This document shows positions 22,197 to 35,462 of a stretch of DNA of 64,000 bases, in pieces. The first letter of the stretch is position 1. Every line of letters starts with the position of its first letter. Origin of the DNA: Coprinopsis marcescibilis (Eukaryota > Basidiomycota > Agaricomycetes > Agaricales > Psathyrellaceae); the NCBI GenBank assembly GCA_004369085.1, contig ML210278.1:17490-81489 (forward strand), written 5' to 3'. Made by a program: the position numbers and the translations under genes. A model generated the notes under the pieces. The model saw nothing but the letters and a program-made list of their open reading frames with translations. It was not told the origin of the DNA and ran no database searches.

Positions 22197-25100
22197 ATGA
22201 AAAGGGTACTCTAGATCAACTTATTAACTTACTTTACGAACCTGACAAATGAGTCCAATCAGGTCAAGCGGGCATGGAATGCTTGGAAAAGTGGCCAAGA
22301 GACTCAGCAGCTCGACACAATTAGTGAGCAGATTTATCTTGACAGAGTTTCTAGTCGTTAACCGTTCACAGCAATCGAAGTATTGCCCGGTGCAAGGAAC
22401 CTCAAGTGGAATGATGTACAAATTCATGTGGTAGCTGGGGATAGCACGAATGTAACGAATGTTCACCAGCAATGCTGTGTGTGCTGCTTCTTACGTCTTT
22501 GTGGAGAGACTTTGACTAACTCACTCGTATGTCAGGCGCAGATGTCGAGAAATACGAAGCTTTGCGGCGTTTGCCCGACCCGAATGGGTTCTCTTGGGAT
22601 CGCTATAAAACGTGTATACCAGAGACCCGCACTTTACAGCTCAAGGAAATGTACACCTGGATTCACGGCCGCAGAGAAGGAAGAACCGGGGCCGAAATTT
22701 TCCTTGTCGCGGCTCCAGCTGGAAGTGGGAAAACCGCACTTGCCCATACGATATCCCAACAGGTCCACAAAGACGGCCATCTCCTCGCGAGCTTCTTCTT
22801 TGACCAAATGAAGGAGCAATCCACCGTCTCCAATCTACTCGCAAGTATCATTCGTGGCCTCTGCGACGTGAATGGCCGGGTTCGCCATCGTGTATGCCAA
22901 CTTCTTGTGAAAGACACATCCCTGGCATCTGCGGTCCCAGTACGACAGTTTGACGAGCTGATTCTTCCTGTCTGTTCCCTCCTCCCATCAGACCGCTACT
23001 ACGTACTAATCATCGACGGGCTCGACGAGGACCACAGCGCGGTGTTGCTACCCCTATTGCAGGATGAAATACCACGCCTACCCCCAACATTTCGAATCAT
23101 TGTCACTACTCGTCCGGAGCAACAGATCATGGTCTCCTTGGCGAATATGCGTCACATTCAATGTTCAGAACAGTCTTTAACGGGGGAACCCACACAAGAA
23201 GATCTCGCACGTTACATTCAAGCCCACCTCCGCAAGAGCGAGCGCTACAACGAAATATCATCGAAGCTCATAGCTGATTTTGTCGTCAAGTCCGACGGTT
23301 TATTCCTTTGGGCCGCGACTGTTCTCAATCACCTCGAATTCTCATTTTGCCCAGTTTCCGAACTCCGCAGCATTGTTTACAACCGCCAGCCGGAGAACTG
23401 CGACGGAGATGACATCGCAACACGCAGACTCGACGCACTCTATCAAAGGATACTCTCGAAACTCTACTGGAACGATGCCATGTTTGTGGTCAAGTACAGA
23501 AGCGTCGTCGGTGCTCTAGTTTCCCTCAGGGAACCGCTCTCCCCCACCGGTCTCGCCAAACTATATCAGGGCGAAGTCACAGAAGACGACGTCATCAAAG
23601 TCTGCATGCTCCTCCGACCGCTTCTCCGCGACTTCAGCCCCAAAAATCCACGCCAGCCAATACGCCTACTCCACTTGTCTGTGCAGCAATACCTGACTCG
23701 ACGGGCGCCACCTCCGTATCGGCTGTACCGCAACGAGCATAACCGCAATCTGCTGAGATGCACCCTGCTCGCCATCGAAAGCGAGTTGGAGTCCACAGAC
23801 GCGGTTGGGTACACAGCTGGTAGTTGGGACTTGTTCCATATCCCAAAGATACCGGTAGTAACAAAGGGGTCCATTTTGGAACACCTCTAATACTCCTGTC
23901 GGTTTATGAGCGATCACCTCTTTGCAATTGAGCCTGATTTCGCGGAGGAAATCAAAGGGCTTGTTGTCGAAGTCATCCTTTCCCAGCCTCTTCGGATATT
24001 AGAGGCAACTGCCTCGACGGGTTCAATTCTCTGTATGACCTCACTCAGGCACTGGGCATCGGTCAGTCGTTTTCCTCGAAACAGTCTCCGTTAAATACTC
24101 AATATGTCATAGAAAGTGACTGACCTCGACGCAGTACTTCAAGAGACAGCGAAAGAGACGGCCAGGGCACTGTGTACGGTCGCATTGTGCTTAGAAGAAG
24201 AGGCTCGAAATGCAGAATGTCTGGTGGCTTCCCAGTCGGCGGTGGCTTTATACAGCCAGATACTTGAAGATGCCGCCCATGCGTCCAGTGAAGATAAGTC
24301 GAATGGGAAATTAGAGGGGGATATGTGCCTTGCTTTGCGGGTACTTTCATTATGCCAGTCTTCGCTAAGGCGGTATGGCGAAAGTCTCGAGAGCATTCAA
24401 GAAGCGGTCGATATTGGACGAAAGTTGGTTTCAAGAAATGCAACCGAATTCGATCCCATCCTCGCACGTCTTCTTCGACGATATGGTGCGGCTCTGACCG
24501 CCCTTTGCCAAAACGATGAAGCACTCCGCGTAGTTGAAGAAGGCGTTCAAATCTACCGCCGACTCCTTGTGAAAGACGCTCGCAAATTCGAACCGGAGCT
24601 AGCTTCCTCCCTGTTTTGTATGGCACACGACCTTCGCAGGTGTATGTATCGCCAGCAGGCCATCATGGTTGCCTCGGAGGGAGTAAGCATTCGCCGCCGG
24701 CTAGCAGAGAGGGACCCAGCCGCATTCGAACCATCCTTAGCTTCGTCTTTTCGCGATTATGCGACACTCCTGGCAGAGAAGGGTCAATTTACGGACGCCA
24801 TTTGGTATGGACAAAAATCTGTCGACATATACCGTCAGCTAGCGATATCTGATTCATCCAGGTTCGATCATAAATTGGCTCAGGCGTTGCATAATTTGGG
24901 TTCCATGTTGGGTGAATGCGGGAGAGATGGAGATGCTGTTCGGCCGGTGAAGGAGGCGATTGCACTTCGTCGATTTACGTCTGCCGAGGACTCTGATCCT
25001 GAACTCCAGGCAGACTTGGCGGCATCGCTTCTCCTTTATGCATCAGTACTGGTGAAGCTGGGGAAGGATGAAGCGCTCGGGGTTGCGCATGAATCTGTAG

Positions 25101-25213
25101 AGATTTTGAAGCGGATGGTTATTACTGATCCTGCACGGTTTGAAGGGGAACTTGAATTGTCCCTGGAACAAGTTGAACGTTTGTGTTTGGTTTCACGTAC
25201 GCACGACGATTAA
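22197..25213 (+). pseudogene. NLR-A: NACHT-TPR NTPase with in-frame stop
   Basis: A STAND-type NTPase gene with five exons: 22197-22205 (9 nt, ATG plus two codons), 22263-22323, 22372-22476 (N-terminal motif exon), 22536-24061 (NACHT) and 24113-25213 (TPR). The NACHT exon has Walker A (APAGSGKTALAHTI), Walker B (LIIDGLDED), the TTRPE sensor and the RLLHLSVQQYL element seen in its paralogues. The TPR exon holds helical repeats with IYRRL and IRRRLAERDP signatures. A TAA at 23888-23890 interrupts the frame where four of the five paralogues have Trp in LWYS (NLR-E has Arg); the same frame then continues with YSCRF to the next splice site. Without the stop the product would be about 933 residues; with it, a protein of roughly 509 residues carrying motif and NACHT but no TPR. 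A truncated functional form cannot be excluded. Confidence 0.8.
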
Positions 25214-25635
25214 AGTAACTGGAGATTTATATGCACAAGTTCTGCACACTACTTACGGGACTCACGACGCGGCTCCGTCCAACATTTCAACTCGCGTTGG
25301 AACACTTTTGAACTCTTCAATTGATGTGAGTTTTTCAACTCGCTTGTGTCTCTTTCCATCTCAAATCCGAGCAAGTATATCCTCTGCAAGCAATACCTTC
25401 CACATCAAATGAATGTTTGCATCTGTGAGTCTCTCGAATTGGGATTGCAACCGTGAACATTCCGAAAACATGATGATGATGATGTATCCGCTAAATCCGT
25501 ATCGTGTGAGTTTCGGGCGTTGTGCTCGACCACAGTTCGAGTCGCCTCGCGCTTTCCTTATTACCTCTCTTACTGTTTCCACTTTCTGCGTCTTCCAGCT
25601 CAGGCGATGGTTCCGACTCCTCTTTGAAAAAAGAG
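25214..25635. other. intergenic region NLR-A / NLR-B
   Basis: A 422-bp spacer between two NLR genes on the same strand. It contains a short ATG-rich trinucleotide run near 25470. No gene is seen; the NLR-B promoter should lie here. Confidence 0.4.
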
Positions 25636-28600
25636 ATGGCGAAAGTATGCTTGTTTGCGCTCATGTTCACTTGTCGTTGGGTATCATGACTGACGCATGC
25701 TCCTATTAACAGCATCTGGGGAAAACGAAGAAATCGTGGAAGTTTGGCCGAGATCAAAGAGAGCATGGAGAGGACGTAGTGTCGTCTGGCTCCGAGGTTA
25801 GCATCGATAAGGGTGAAGGACGGTTGGACAAGGTATATCCATGCGTTTACTCTAGGAGTATGTCTAACAACCCATTTTTGCTTTAACCTTAAACTACCGA
25901 TGGCCGCTCAAAAGCTAATCAGCAAAGTTGGAAGATGGGGATTTGGAAGTAGTAGTCGAAGGTCTGGGAAGGGTGAGTCCTCGAAGACAGCTGGTGAGAT
26001 CCCTTTCCAATCGATGGGAATGGTATCCTTATCGTTTTCTAGAGGACGCAAAGCCCTTGAAGGGCGGGACGCAGGCTAGCGCTTCCGATCATGGCAATGT
26101 TGAGAGTCGGGCTATAAATACGCCTGGTGCAGCAGGTGAGGATTTCAACCTTGGTTTGACCACATGGATCTCATAGGCCTTTCACACAGCGCTTCCCGTG
26201 TCTTCTACTTCTCCTGATGTCACATCACAACCCCAGGTCGCGGAGGCAAACTTTGGTACTTAAGGAACCTATTGCTGTTCAAGTGGCACAGCATTGCTGA
26301 TAGGGGTATTTAACAGCAACAAACGGCTCCATCCTTCCTGGAGCGTCGAACATAACCATGAATAACGCTCAGTTCCAGGCAGCAGAGAAGATAAGCAATA
26401 CGTACAACAATTTTCGTAAGTTGCATCATCGCAGCTTGGTGGGTCTCAGAGGCATGAGATGTTAACCATTAATGGCTGGGACTACCTAGATGGAGGGTCA
26501 GAGATCGACGAAGCTCTGAGAGGGTTGAGGAAACCAAAGGGATGTGCCTGGGATCCTGACCGCACATGCCTTCCAGGTACTCGGGTGCTGCACATCGAGG
26601 AGATCACATCTTGGGCTGCAAAGCTCGAAGGAGGTGACCCTGATCCAGGCGCTCATATCCTCATAGTGCCCGGCCCAGCAGGGAGCGGCAAGTCCGCCTT
26701 GGCGCACACGATTTGTCGGGAGACGGAGCGCAAAGGGATCCTTGTATGCTCGATTTTCTTCGATCAAAGGGGCGAACCTCTCACAGCGGACAATTTCATG
26801 GCGGCCTTCATTCAAGGTCTTTGCGGGGTTGGAATTGAAGTCAAGAAGGCAATCGCACAGCTGGTAATTGAGAACCCTACGCTAGCCTCCGCCTCGGCCA
26901 CTCGGCAATTCGAGGACATCATAATGCGCGTTCTCTCCCTCTTACCAGCAGAGCGTACGTTTGTTGTAGGCATTGACGCCCTCGACGAGCAGCTGGATGG
27001 CTCCATCTTGCCGTTCCTGCGAGACCATGTCCCCCGCCTCCCCTCCTCCTTCAGATTTGTTCTCACGACTCGCCCTGATCCACGAGTGATGAGAGATCTC
27101 GAGAATCAACGACACATCATCACCTTTCCTCGCTCCCTCATTGGAGACTCCACAGAAGAAGACATCAAGGCCTTCGCCACAAGCTGGCTATCCACCAAAT
27201 CATACTACGATACCATCTCCCCCGAGCTTTTGGCGAGTTTCATTGTGAAAAGCGAGGGTCTATTCCTTTGGGCCCAGACGGTTCTTAACCATATCGATGG
27301 CTCTTACGAGCCCGCTGCCGAGCTAGCCGACATCGTCAAAGGGGCAAGTTCGCATTGGACTGAAGCCAAGACTGCCGCAGGCAAGCTGGAAGCGCTTTAC
27401 GAGCGCATTTTGTCAAAGTTGGAGTGGACGGACTGGCGGTTCGTCGAAAAGTACACGATGGTGATGGGGGCGCTGGTGACGCTGCAGGAACCGCTATCCG
27501 CCGCAGGAATTGCCGCCTTGTATGAGCCAAAGGGGATTGCGGTGGTACACATTCATAAGATTTGTACCCTAGTCCGGCCGCTGCTTCAAAACTATCACAA
27601 GGACGACTCGAAGCAGCCGATCCGTCTCCTACACTTGTCAGTGCAAGAGTGGTTGGCCACACGCGCCTCTGCTCCGTATCGGCTGAACTGTCAAGACCAC
27701 CATTCGATACTTGCAAAGCTATCACTGGCCGCAATCAAAAAGGACCTCAGACCGTTCAACGTACCATTCCTAGGCTATACGGGTGGAGACTGGGTGTGGA
27801 ATGTGGCGAAGGACGCGCCCAAGATCCCTGTGCTATTGAAGGATGCGGTACATGAGAAGCTGTGGTACTCACTTCGATTCTGTGACAGTCACGTACTTGC
27901 ACTTTCACGGGAAGAAATCGACGCAGAGCATGCGGCGCTGCTTCGCGACACCGTTGTTGAGAATCCCGCGCCAATACTAGAAGCGATCATCTCGACGGGG
28001 TCCTTGACCGAGTTGGTTTCGCTGGGAAACATAGCATTGGTACGTGTATCTCAGGCCAGCTGTGCTAGTTCGCTCCTTGACAAGCCTCCCTTTTCTCTGT
28101 GTACAGGAGCACTGTTGCCCTGATGACCAATTAGGGGCAAAGGCACGCTTGACGGCGCAGGTCTACTGTTCGGTAGGCCGATGCCTCTACGCCGACCAAC
28201 GCAAGCTCGAAAGCTTTCCCCTGTTCGAGGAGGCAGTCAAGACATATCGCCAAGATGTTCTAGATGATGACGCCGCCGTGGGACTGGAACTCGCAGTTTG
28301 CCTGAACCACCTTGCAAGCCAATTCAAAGAATGGGATCGATCGGGCGAAGCACTATCCAATATCGAGGAGGCTCTATGCATCTCGCGCCAACTCGTCTTG
28401 ACAGACCTCGACAACAACAATTGCCAGCACCTATTAGCTAACTCATTAGCCGTGAAGGCGCTTATCCTGCGGAGATTGGGGAGGGATGAAGAGAGCTACC
28501 AGATGGGAGTGGAAGTTATGGAGTTGGATCGGCAATTATCGACCACCCGCCCGGGCAAATACCAATTCCAGCTGGCGTTGGCTTTGCTCACTTTAGCTTC

Positions 28601-30233
28601 AACCTTGAAGTTCCGGAATCGGCTAGAGGACGCGATTAAATTCAGCCACGAGGCCATCACGACGTTTCGACGACTGGCGGTGTTATATCCAAGTCCGGAG
28701 ACGCAGCATCACCTTCCTGACTCGCTCGCCAAGCACGCAGAGTACTTGAGAGAGGCGGGGAGGACGGGGGAGGGTGCTGAGATGAAGGAGGAGGTGGTGG
28801 AGATTAGGAGAGGGTTGGTGAACAAGTATCGGGGGAGTTCGAAATGGTTCTTGGCCAAGGCTTTGGAGGACTTGGTCAAGTACTTGGACCAATGTGGCCG
28901 GCTTGCCGATGCGATGCCGTTTTCGCAGGAAGAGGTTGACATTCGTAGAGAATTGGTCAAGGACTCGGAGGAGGGCTCGGACGGCTACTGTCATGGCCAG
29001 CAGAACCTTGCGGACTCGTTGCGGCGGCATGCGACTTACCTTTGCAAAATGGGTATGCCGGCAGAGGCACATGAGATGGAGCATGAAGTTGTGAAAATCC
29101 GACATCGACTGTGGCTCGACTACCAGAGTTCGCAAGAGTTCAACGAGGCGCTGTTGGTTGCGTTGGCTGATTGGACGACCAGTCTTGCTGCGCGTGGTAG
29201 TGCCGTGGAGTCTATGCCGCTCTACCGGGAGCTGGTTGAGTATCATCGGAGGTTGACGGTGCAGGATCCCAAAGTCCATCGACCGCTTCTTGCGTTTTCG
29301 CTCCAGTGTTATGCTTGGAATCTCTCCAAGATACCAGGGCGAGAGCAAGAGTCGGTGAAGATGGTTGGGGAAGCTGTTGAGACCTATCGACGGCTAGCCG
29401 TCCCAGATCCTACCACCTCGAACCAAGACTACGAACTGGCGAACTCGATCGAAAATTCCTTCAGCGGGCACGCAGCTCGGCTTCAGCAGATGGGTATATC
29501 CGCCGAAGCGCCCGAGACGATCCAGCACGAGGTTGTAGAGATTCGGCGGAGGATATGGAGGACCGATCCGAGTTCGCAACAGTTTAATGCGAACTTGTGG
29601 TGGTCGTTGAGCAATTGGACCACCAGTCTTGTTGCTTGTGGCCGGCCGTCGGATTCGATCCCGATTTATCAGGAGTTGGTTCAGGTTCATCGGAAATGCG
29701 CGGGCCAAGATCCGAGGGTGTACGAACCGCTGCTTGCTTCATCGCTCAATGAGTATGCGTGGAATCTGGCTAAGCTGCCGGGGTATGAGCAGGAGTCGGT
29801 TACGATTGGGCAGGAGGCTGTTGAAGCTCGTCGGCGGGTCGTTGCTTCTGATCCTACGGCCACTGCACTCGAAGTAGACCTGGCGAATACGCTCGACACG
29901 TTGGCTTATTCTCTTAACTTGTGCAAGAAGTACGCGGAGTCGCTCCAGATCGTGCTCGAGGGGCTGGAGATTTGCAATAGGGTGAACACCAATGTGCCGG
30001 GGAGCTGTACTGATCATTTCTTTGGGTTCTTGCATACGCGGCATGCGGAGACCTTGGTGGGACTGGGAAGGGAGGATGAGGCTGTTGTGCCGGTTCAAGA
30101 GGCTATCACGATTTATCGCCGCCTTTTGGACAAGTTTCCGTGGAGCTCCGAGTACCAGTTGGATATGCAGAGTTGTACGTCGTTGTTGGAGAAGATCTCT
30201 GGTGGGAGGGCAGGGATCATCATTAAGGTCTGA
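25636..30233 (+). CDS. NLR-B: NACHT-TPR STAND NTPase
   Basis: The largest complete NLR in the window: 1373 residues from eight phase-consistent exons, 25636-25644 (9 nt), 25713-25832, 25915-25972, 26043-26135, 26190-26255, 26317-26415 (motif exon), 26490-28039 (NACHT) and 28107-30233 (TPR). Exons 2-5 code about 112 basic and Ser/Gly-rich residues, longer than in the paralogues. The motif exon reads SILPGASNITMNNAQF and ends ISNTYN. The NACHT exon has Walker A GPAGSGKSALAHTI, Walker B FVVGIDALDEQ, the TTRPDPR sensor and RLLHLSVQEWL. The TPR exon (about 708 residues) has many tandem helical repeats, the longest array that ends inside the window. By family knowledge NACHT proteins oligomerise on ligand sensing by the repeats; a role in non-self recognition is inference. 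The small N-terminal exons are the least certain part. Confidence 0.8.
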
Positions 30234-31431
30234 TACGAGTATAGATATATGCAAGCCTTTAGTCGCTGTTACTTAGCTTTTTCTAGTTTTAATTCTTTCT
30301 GTTTTGTTTTCTGTCGCCAGTGTTTAGTTCATTGTTTTCTGCTTGCTGTAGTAGTGTGTAGTTCTATGCTTGCTTCGGATGTTTCAGTTTTTCTTCTCGG
30401 AACGAGCGTGCCTGAATAAACGAGGTCTAGTGAGTGAATCAGCTGAGAGGTGGTAGAGTTTAAGGTTTGCACGAGGAAACGCCGCAGGCACTGTTGTAGA
30501 GCGCCAAGGGCTAAGCGCCCTGCCCTTTGTAAGCAGAGAGCTCGCGTGATACATGGTGAGCTGCAAGGGTCGGTCAGGTGGATAGGTCCGGTGTTCCTAA
30601 CTGTGCGTTCTCAAGGTGTGGTGGTGGGCGATAGCGAAATGACGAATGTGGTGTCCGAAGGAGGATTGATGCGCAAAGATCGAACAAAGGAAGGAGCGCT
30701 GGAACAGACGAGAAGGCGGTAGGCACGGATAGGCACATCAGTGCGAACCCACAGCCCAGATAAGACCTGAAGGGGATGGAGTGCAAAATTTCGAAGGTGA
30801 AGAATATGTCATTCTTTTCTGTTTTTTTTTTTGTGATGTGTATGGACATTATGAAACGCGGTGATCGAGGGTGATAAAAATTGTCGACTCGGAGGTGTGG
30901 CAAGATGGACCGGATATGACTGCTAACCCTGAAATGCTCGAGATATGGAAGCACGATAGAGCATGGTGGGCTATATAATATGTCTTCTCAGACTCCTTAG
31001 GGAATGGATAGTGGTCGCAGCTGGTGATTGAACACTCGGGGATGGGCACTGGCAGATCGGCACACCGGCATTGCCGGAAACTCCCGGCGGCTAGATTGGG
31101 TGGGGTCGCTTGCGAACGGGTTTGTTTCGTGGCGACTACTATGACTCGACATTTCATTCGTGAAATGTATGAATCACACTTTAGAATTCACCCGGAAACC
31201 AACAAAGAAGCTGGAATACTTGTTTTTTGGAGTTCTGAATTGTAACTCTGGTCTCTGGCTTAGAGCCAACCCGAACATCCGAGTCTCTTTCATTCTGTCC
31301 GGGTGTCTGATTCCGGTGAGTCTTGTTCTTTCTCCTCTCTATTTCCCTCTAGATCCTCCGCTTACCCGTCCTACTTAGGCCTTTTACCTTCTTTTACCTT
31401 TGATTCCTAGTCTGGACTAGTGGAATTCCTG
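30234..31431. other. intergenic region NLR-B / arrestin
   Basis: A 1.2-kb gap with no supported gene. It has a poly-T tract near 30820 and pyrimidine-rich sequence just upstream of the arrestin start. Open frames on both strands are short and lack family features. Confidence 0.4.
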
Positions 31432-34400
31432 ATGGTGCATGTCAATATGTCACCCCTGAATGATCACAATCTCGTCCGGACGAGTACAGGCAGCGATGGT
31501 TATAGCAGCAGCACACCAGCAAGTCGTGCTCCTTCACGACCTGCTTCCCCTCACCCTCCAAATAACAACCACGAACTCCCCCCGTTACCCCAGCCGAGCA
31601 GCAGCCCACACATGCGGTTTAGTCTGCATCAGAAGAACCCTTCGCCCAAATCATCCATTGATATCCACCTGGATGCCCCGTATTTGGTGCTCAAAGGCAC
31701 TGGGCCTGATGTAGAGTCTACCAGGCTGAGCGGAAACGTCGTCTTGTTTCTCGCAGAAGCAACGTCTATCAAAGAGATCACACTCGAGTTTAGAGGCAAA
31801 GCAAGGATACCTATCCCAAACAGCGAATCGTACGTCCCCAATCCTCCCATCTAAAGTTCATACTAGTTTTCTGATCCTATTTTTCCTATTTTGACTTTAC
31901 AGACTGGTCAGCAATATAACGTACTTGTCCTACAATATCTGCAACCACAACTGGTCCTTCCTCGACCTTGGTGCATCCTCTTCCTCACACAAAAAACACA
32001 GCCACACACAACGAACCCTCAAAGCCGGTCGACACCTCTTCCCCTTCTCACTAGAGATCGGCGGGTCTCTTCCCAGCTCAATAAACGCACCAGTACTCGG
32101 TGGAGCCATAATCTCATACAAGCTACGTGCAACAGCAACTCGCCCAGGCGCACTCCTCTCCAGCATCCTCCCCTCTCTCTTACATTGCACAATCACCGTG
32201 CCGCTCCTCAGAAGCTTCATACCCACCGCTCTCGAGTATCAACAAACACTAGAAATCGAGAATACATGGGCCGGAAAGCTGATGTACAACATCACGCTCC
32301 CACACAAGGCGTGGGCGGAGGGAGACATTGTCGGTGTGTTGCTCAAATGCAGCCCATTGGCAAAAGGCGTGCGCGTGCACAGTGTGTTGACTAACGTGGA
32401 GGAGAAAGTGCAGGTGTACGCGAGGAGCGGGAAGACGGAAGAGAAGAGGATTGTGGCGTGTTCGAGGCATGAGATTGTTGGTGGTGCTGGGGAAAACGCG
32501 GATGGGGAGGGCGCGGGGAAGGCGAGAGCAGTGTTGGTCGAGATGGGCAAGACGAGTTGCTGGATCGGGTATGCGACCCCGCCTACGGGTTCGCCTTCCG
32601 TAGCGTCGCGTGCAGGGTCCAATGCAAGTGGGGTCGCCTCGGGTTTGGGTAATGTGAGCGGGGAGGAGTCGCTGAGGCGGGAAGTAGAAGAGCCAACCGC
32701 GGGGAGAGAGGAAGAAGAAGCGATCATGGTCGCTCCCACGGACATTGTCACAACCCTGTTCCTGCCCTTACCTTCTTCCTATACCCGACCCAACGTCAGT
32801 CTTTCAAGCTCGGGGACGCAATCTGCCCATCATTCGAATCCTGCAAGCCCATTCTCGGCATCAATACCGTCCACTCCATTCCCCTCCACATACCAAAACT
32901 CGAACGGACATCCCTGCCCTTACTCCCAGCCACCCACCTACAATGCTGCTAACAACCAAAATTCCCAGCAGACCTCGCATCATCACCACTATCACCCGAT
33001 CCTGCCTTCGCACAGTGTTGAGCCTATCACAATTTCACACCGGATAAGATGGTCGATATTCATCGTCAATCCTGACGGGCATATCAGTGAGCTGCGATGT
33101 GCACTCCCGATTGCGATTGTGGATGGCAAGTTCAGGCCTGAAGTTCGAGCCTATACGGCCTTTATGAGGAGGACTGTGTTGGGGTGTGGGGTTGTTGGGT
33201 ACGAGGAGGATGGTCGCGGGAGTGGCAGCGGTAACGGTAGTGGCGGAGCAGGAGGGGAAGGTGGTTTCGACGACGATCTGGATATTGACGAACTCGATGG
33301 CGAAAGCGATATTTCAGATCTGGAAGAAGCGCAGCTACACGATTCTCAAGTCCCACTGCAGTTGGATTCTCTCCACCACCATCATCACCAGCACCAGCAC
33401 CCGCACTCGCATTCGGTGCATCATCACCAACGACACCTAGACCCGCTTAATGCGCTGGAATTGTCGGCGGACGATAGGCAGCTGCCGAGTTATCATCAGC
33501 ATGTGAGGGATAGGGTTGCGAATATGTATTTGCCGGCGGGGAGTACGATGAGGATCACGAATCCGTGGGTTGTGGGTGGGGTGTCGCCTGTGGGTGTTTG
33601 GGGTGGGGAGAGTGGGTTGGAAGGAGGGTCCGGAGGGGTGGATGCAGCGGTGAATGGTGGTGAAGGATATGGCGGAGATGCGTCTGCCCCTGCGATTGCT
33701 TCGACGACTGCCAATGGTCAAGGTACCATGGGTGTTGGGAGTGGAGGACCAAGTAGCGAAGTGGGAAGTGGAGGGGGTACAAGGCCTCCCACGCCCGCAC
33801 ACGCCACTCATCCGCTCCCCCCGAGATCAGCGCGGGCCTCAGGCTACAGCACTCCGCACGAAGGATACCTATCCATACACGCCCTCAGCTCCAATCCAAC
33901 CCGCCCCGTCCAACCCCAGCATCTCGCACATCTACCGGGCAGTGGTCCGTCTGGTGGGGACAGCGCGCCGTATTTGCTTGATTGGGTGAACTCTGAGCTG
34001 TTGTTGAGTTTGAGTGATGAGCCGTTGAGGAGGTTCGGGCAGGGGAATGCGAGTGTTGGAGGGGGCAGTGGGAGCGGAGCTGTGAGTCCTGTGGGAGGGG
34101 CAAGTCGCGCGGGGAGTAGGCCGATGTCACCTGTTGGTGAGGCGCAGGGGGTTAGTTCGAGTGCGGCGAGTTCTGTGTCTAGACATACCGGTGGGAGTGC
34201 GTATGGGGAGGGACGGCGGGAGAGGCACGGGGAGAGGGAAAGGGAGAAAGATAAGCATGGACATGGACACCATGGAGCGTTGAGTGGGTTGTTGTCGTTC
34301 AAGGGTGCGATGAAAAAAGGGTTTGGGTTCACGAAGCATCATGACCAGCATCACCATCATGCGAGCGGGAGGTCGAGTCCTGATCCTCACGCTTTGGATG

Positions 34401-35245
34401 GCCATGGTGCTAGTGGGAGTGGTGGGGGTGTGGATTTGAATGCGAGTACGAGTAGGAACGGGAGTAGGCCGGGAACTGGGTATTCGAGTGCGGCTGCGTC
34501 GAGCTTCGAGTCTGTTGGTATTGGGCTAGGTGCAAGTGGAAGGGCGGGGAGTGGTGCTACGACTGCGCCTAGCTCGGTTGGATCTGCCAATGTACCCTTG
34601 CCCCCTCTATCTGCGTCGACGAGTGGGATGTCTACGTGTACCACCTCTGCAGGTGCGAGATCAACTTCTGTCTCACCTGCACCTGGCGGGAAGACGAGGT
34701 CGACTCAGACTCTACCTCTACCATCACATGGTGCCAGGCCTACAACGACACCGAGGAATTACGTCCCGCTTCCTCGTTCGAATTCTGCCACCAACATGCC
34801 TAGTTCGGATTCCAACGGAGGTTTGGCGCCGATCGTGCCTTATCCTTATCCTAGGTCCCAGTCCCCCAGCGTCGCGTCTCCCACTTTGTATTCGCCCCTT
34901 TCTCCACACGGGCATCATGGGCATTCGAATTCGATGCCAACTTCGCCCATGTCATTCTCAGGGCATTCGCCGTTCCATCCGCTGCACCCCTTCCACCGCC
35001 CCCAGACGCCGCAGGATGTGATCTTGCACAGGGCGTTCACGGAGGTGCCGGATTATGAGGTTGCGGCGAGGGGGTTCATTGGGGGTGTTGCTCCATTGAG
35101 TAGCTTGGTGGGCTTGCCGAGTTATGAGGAGGTTGAGAGGGAGATTAGGTGTGGCGGTGGGAGAGGGGGTGTGACAGGGAGCAGGGGCGGTGGTGGTGCC
35201 GTGAGTGGTGTGAACGGTGTGAACATGAATGGTTCAGCTGGGTGA
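31432..35245 (+). CDS. alpha-arrestin-related trafficking adaptor
   Basis: An arrestin-domain protein, probably an adaptor that recruits a Nedd4/Rsp5-type ubiquitin ligase to membrane transporters. Two exons, 31432-31829 and 31903-35245, give 1246 residues with a 73-nt intron and phase-2 join. The arrestin N-lobe follows a Pro/Ser-rich leader (IDIHLDAPYLVLKG, then EITLEFRGKARIPIP, FPFSLEIGGSLPSS, YKLRATATRPG). The C-lobe starts near LEIENTWAGKLMYNITLP and is split by a long low-complexity insert before ITISHRIRWSIFIVNPDG. A PPTY motif near residue 476 and LPSYEEVE near the C-terminus are candidate ligase-binding sites. His-rich and Gly/Ser-rich stretches fill the second half. The ATG at 31447 is an alternative start. 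The cargo is unknown. Confidence 0.82.
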
Positions 35246-35462
35246 AGCGTTGCGATGGAAGGCTGACGACGGATTATTGAATACCGATCTCTTTGATGGG
35301 AATGGAGGAACAGGATCGATGGGAAACTTATGAACACCATGAGCTTGAATGGTGTGTAGAATGGGCGAAGTGTTGCGACGGAAGGCTGAGGTCCGAGGAT
35401 GCATTATAAAACAACTATCTTTGATAGAAGTGGAGGAACGGGATCGATGGGAAACTTGTGAA
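35229..35462. repeat. imperfect direct repeat at the arrestin 3' end
   Basis: Two tandem copies of about 105-115 bp, roughly 35229-35335 and 35348-35462. Shared blocks are GGAAGGCTGA, ATCTTTGAT or CTCTTTGATG, then TGGAGGAAC and GGATCGATGGGAAACTT. The first copy includes the arrestin stop codon; the second lies wholly in the 3' region. It looks like a local tandem duplication, not a mobile element. Confidence 0.65.

Noticed and set aside
28683..29348. 221-codon antisense open frame in the NLR-B TPR exon
   Set aside because: Mirror of a strongly biased TPR coding exon on the other strand; composition matches an antisense shadow.
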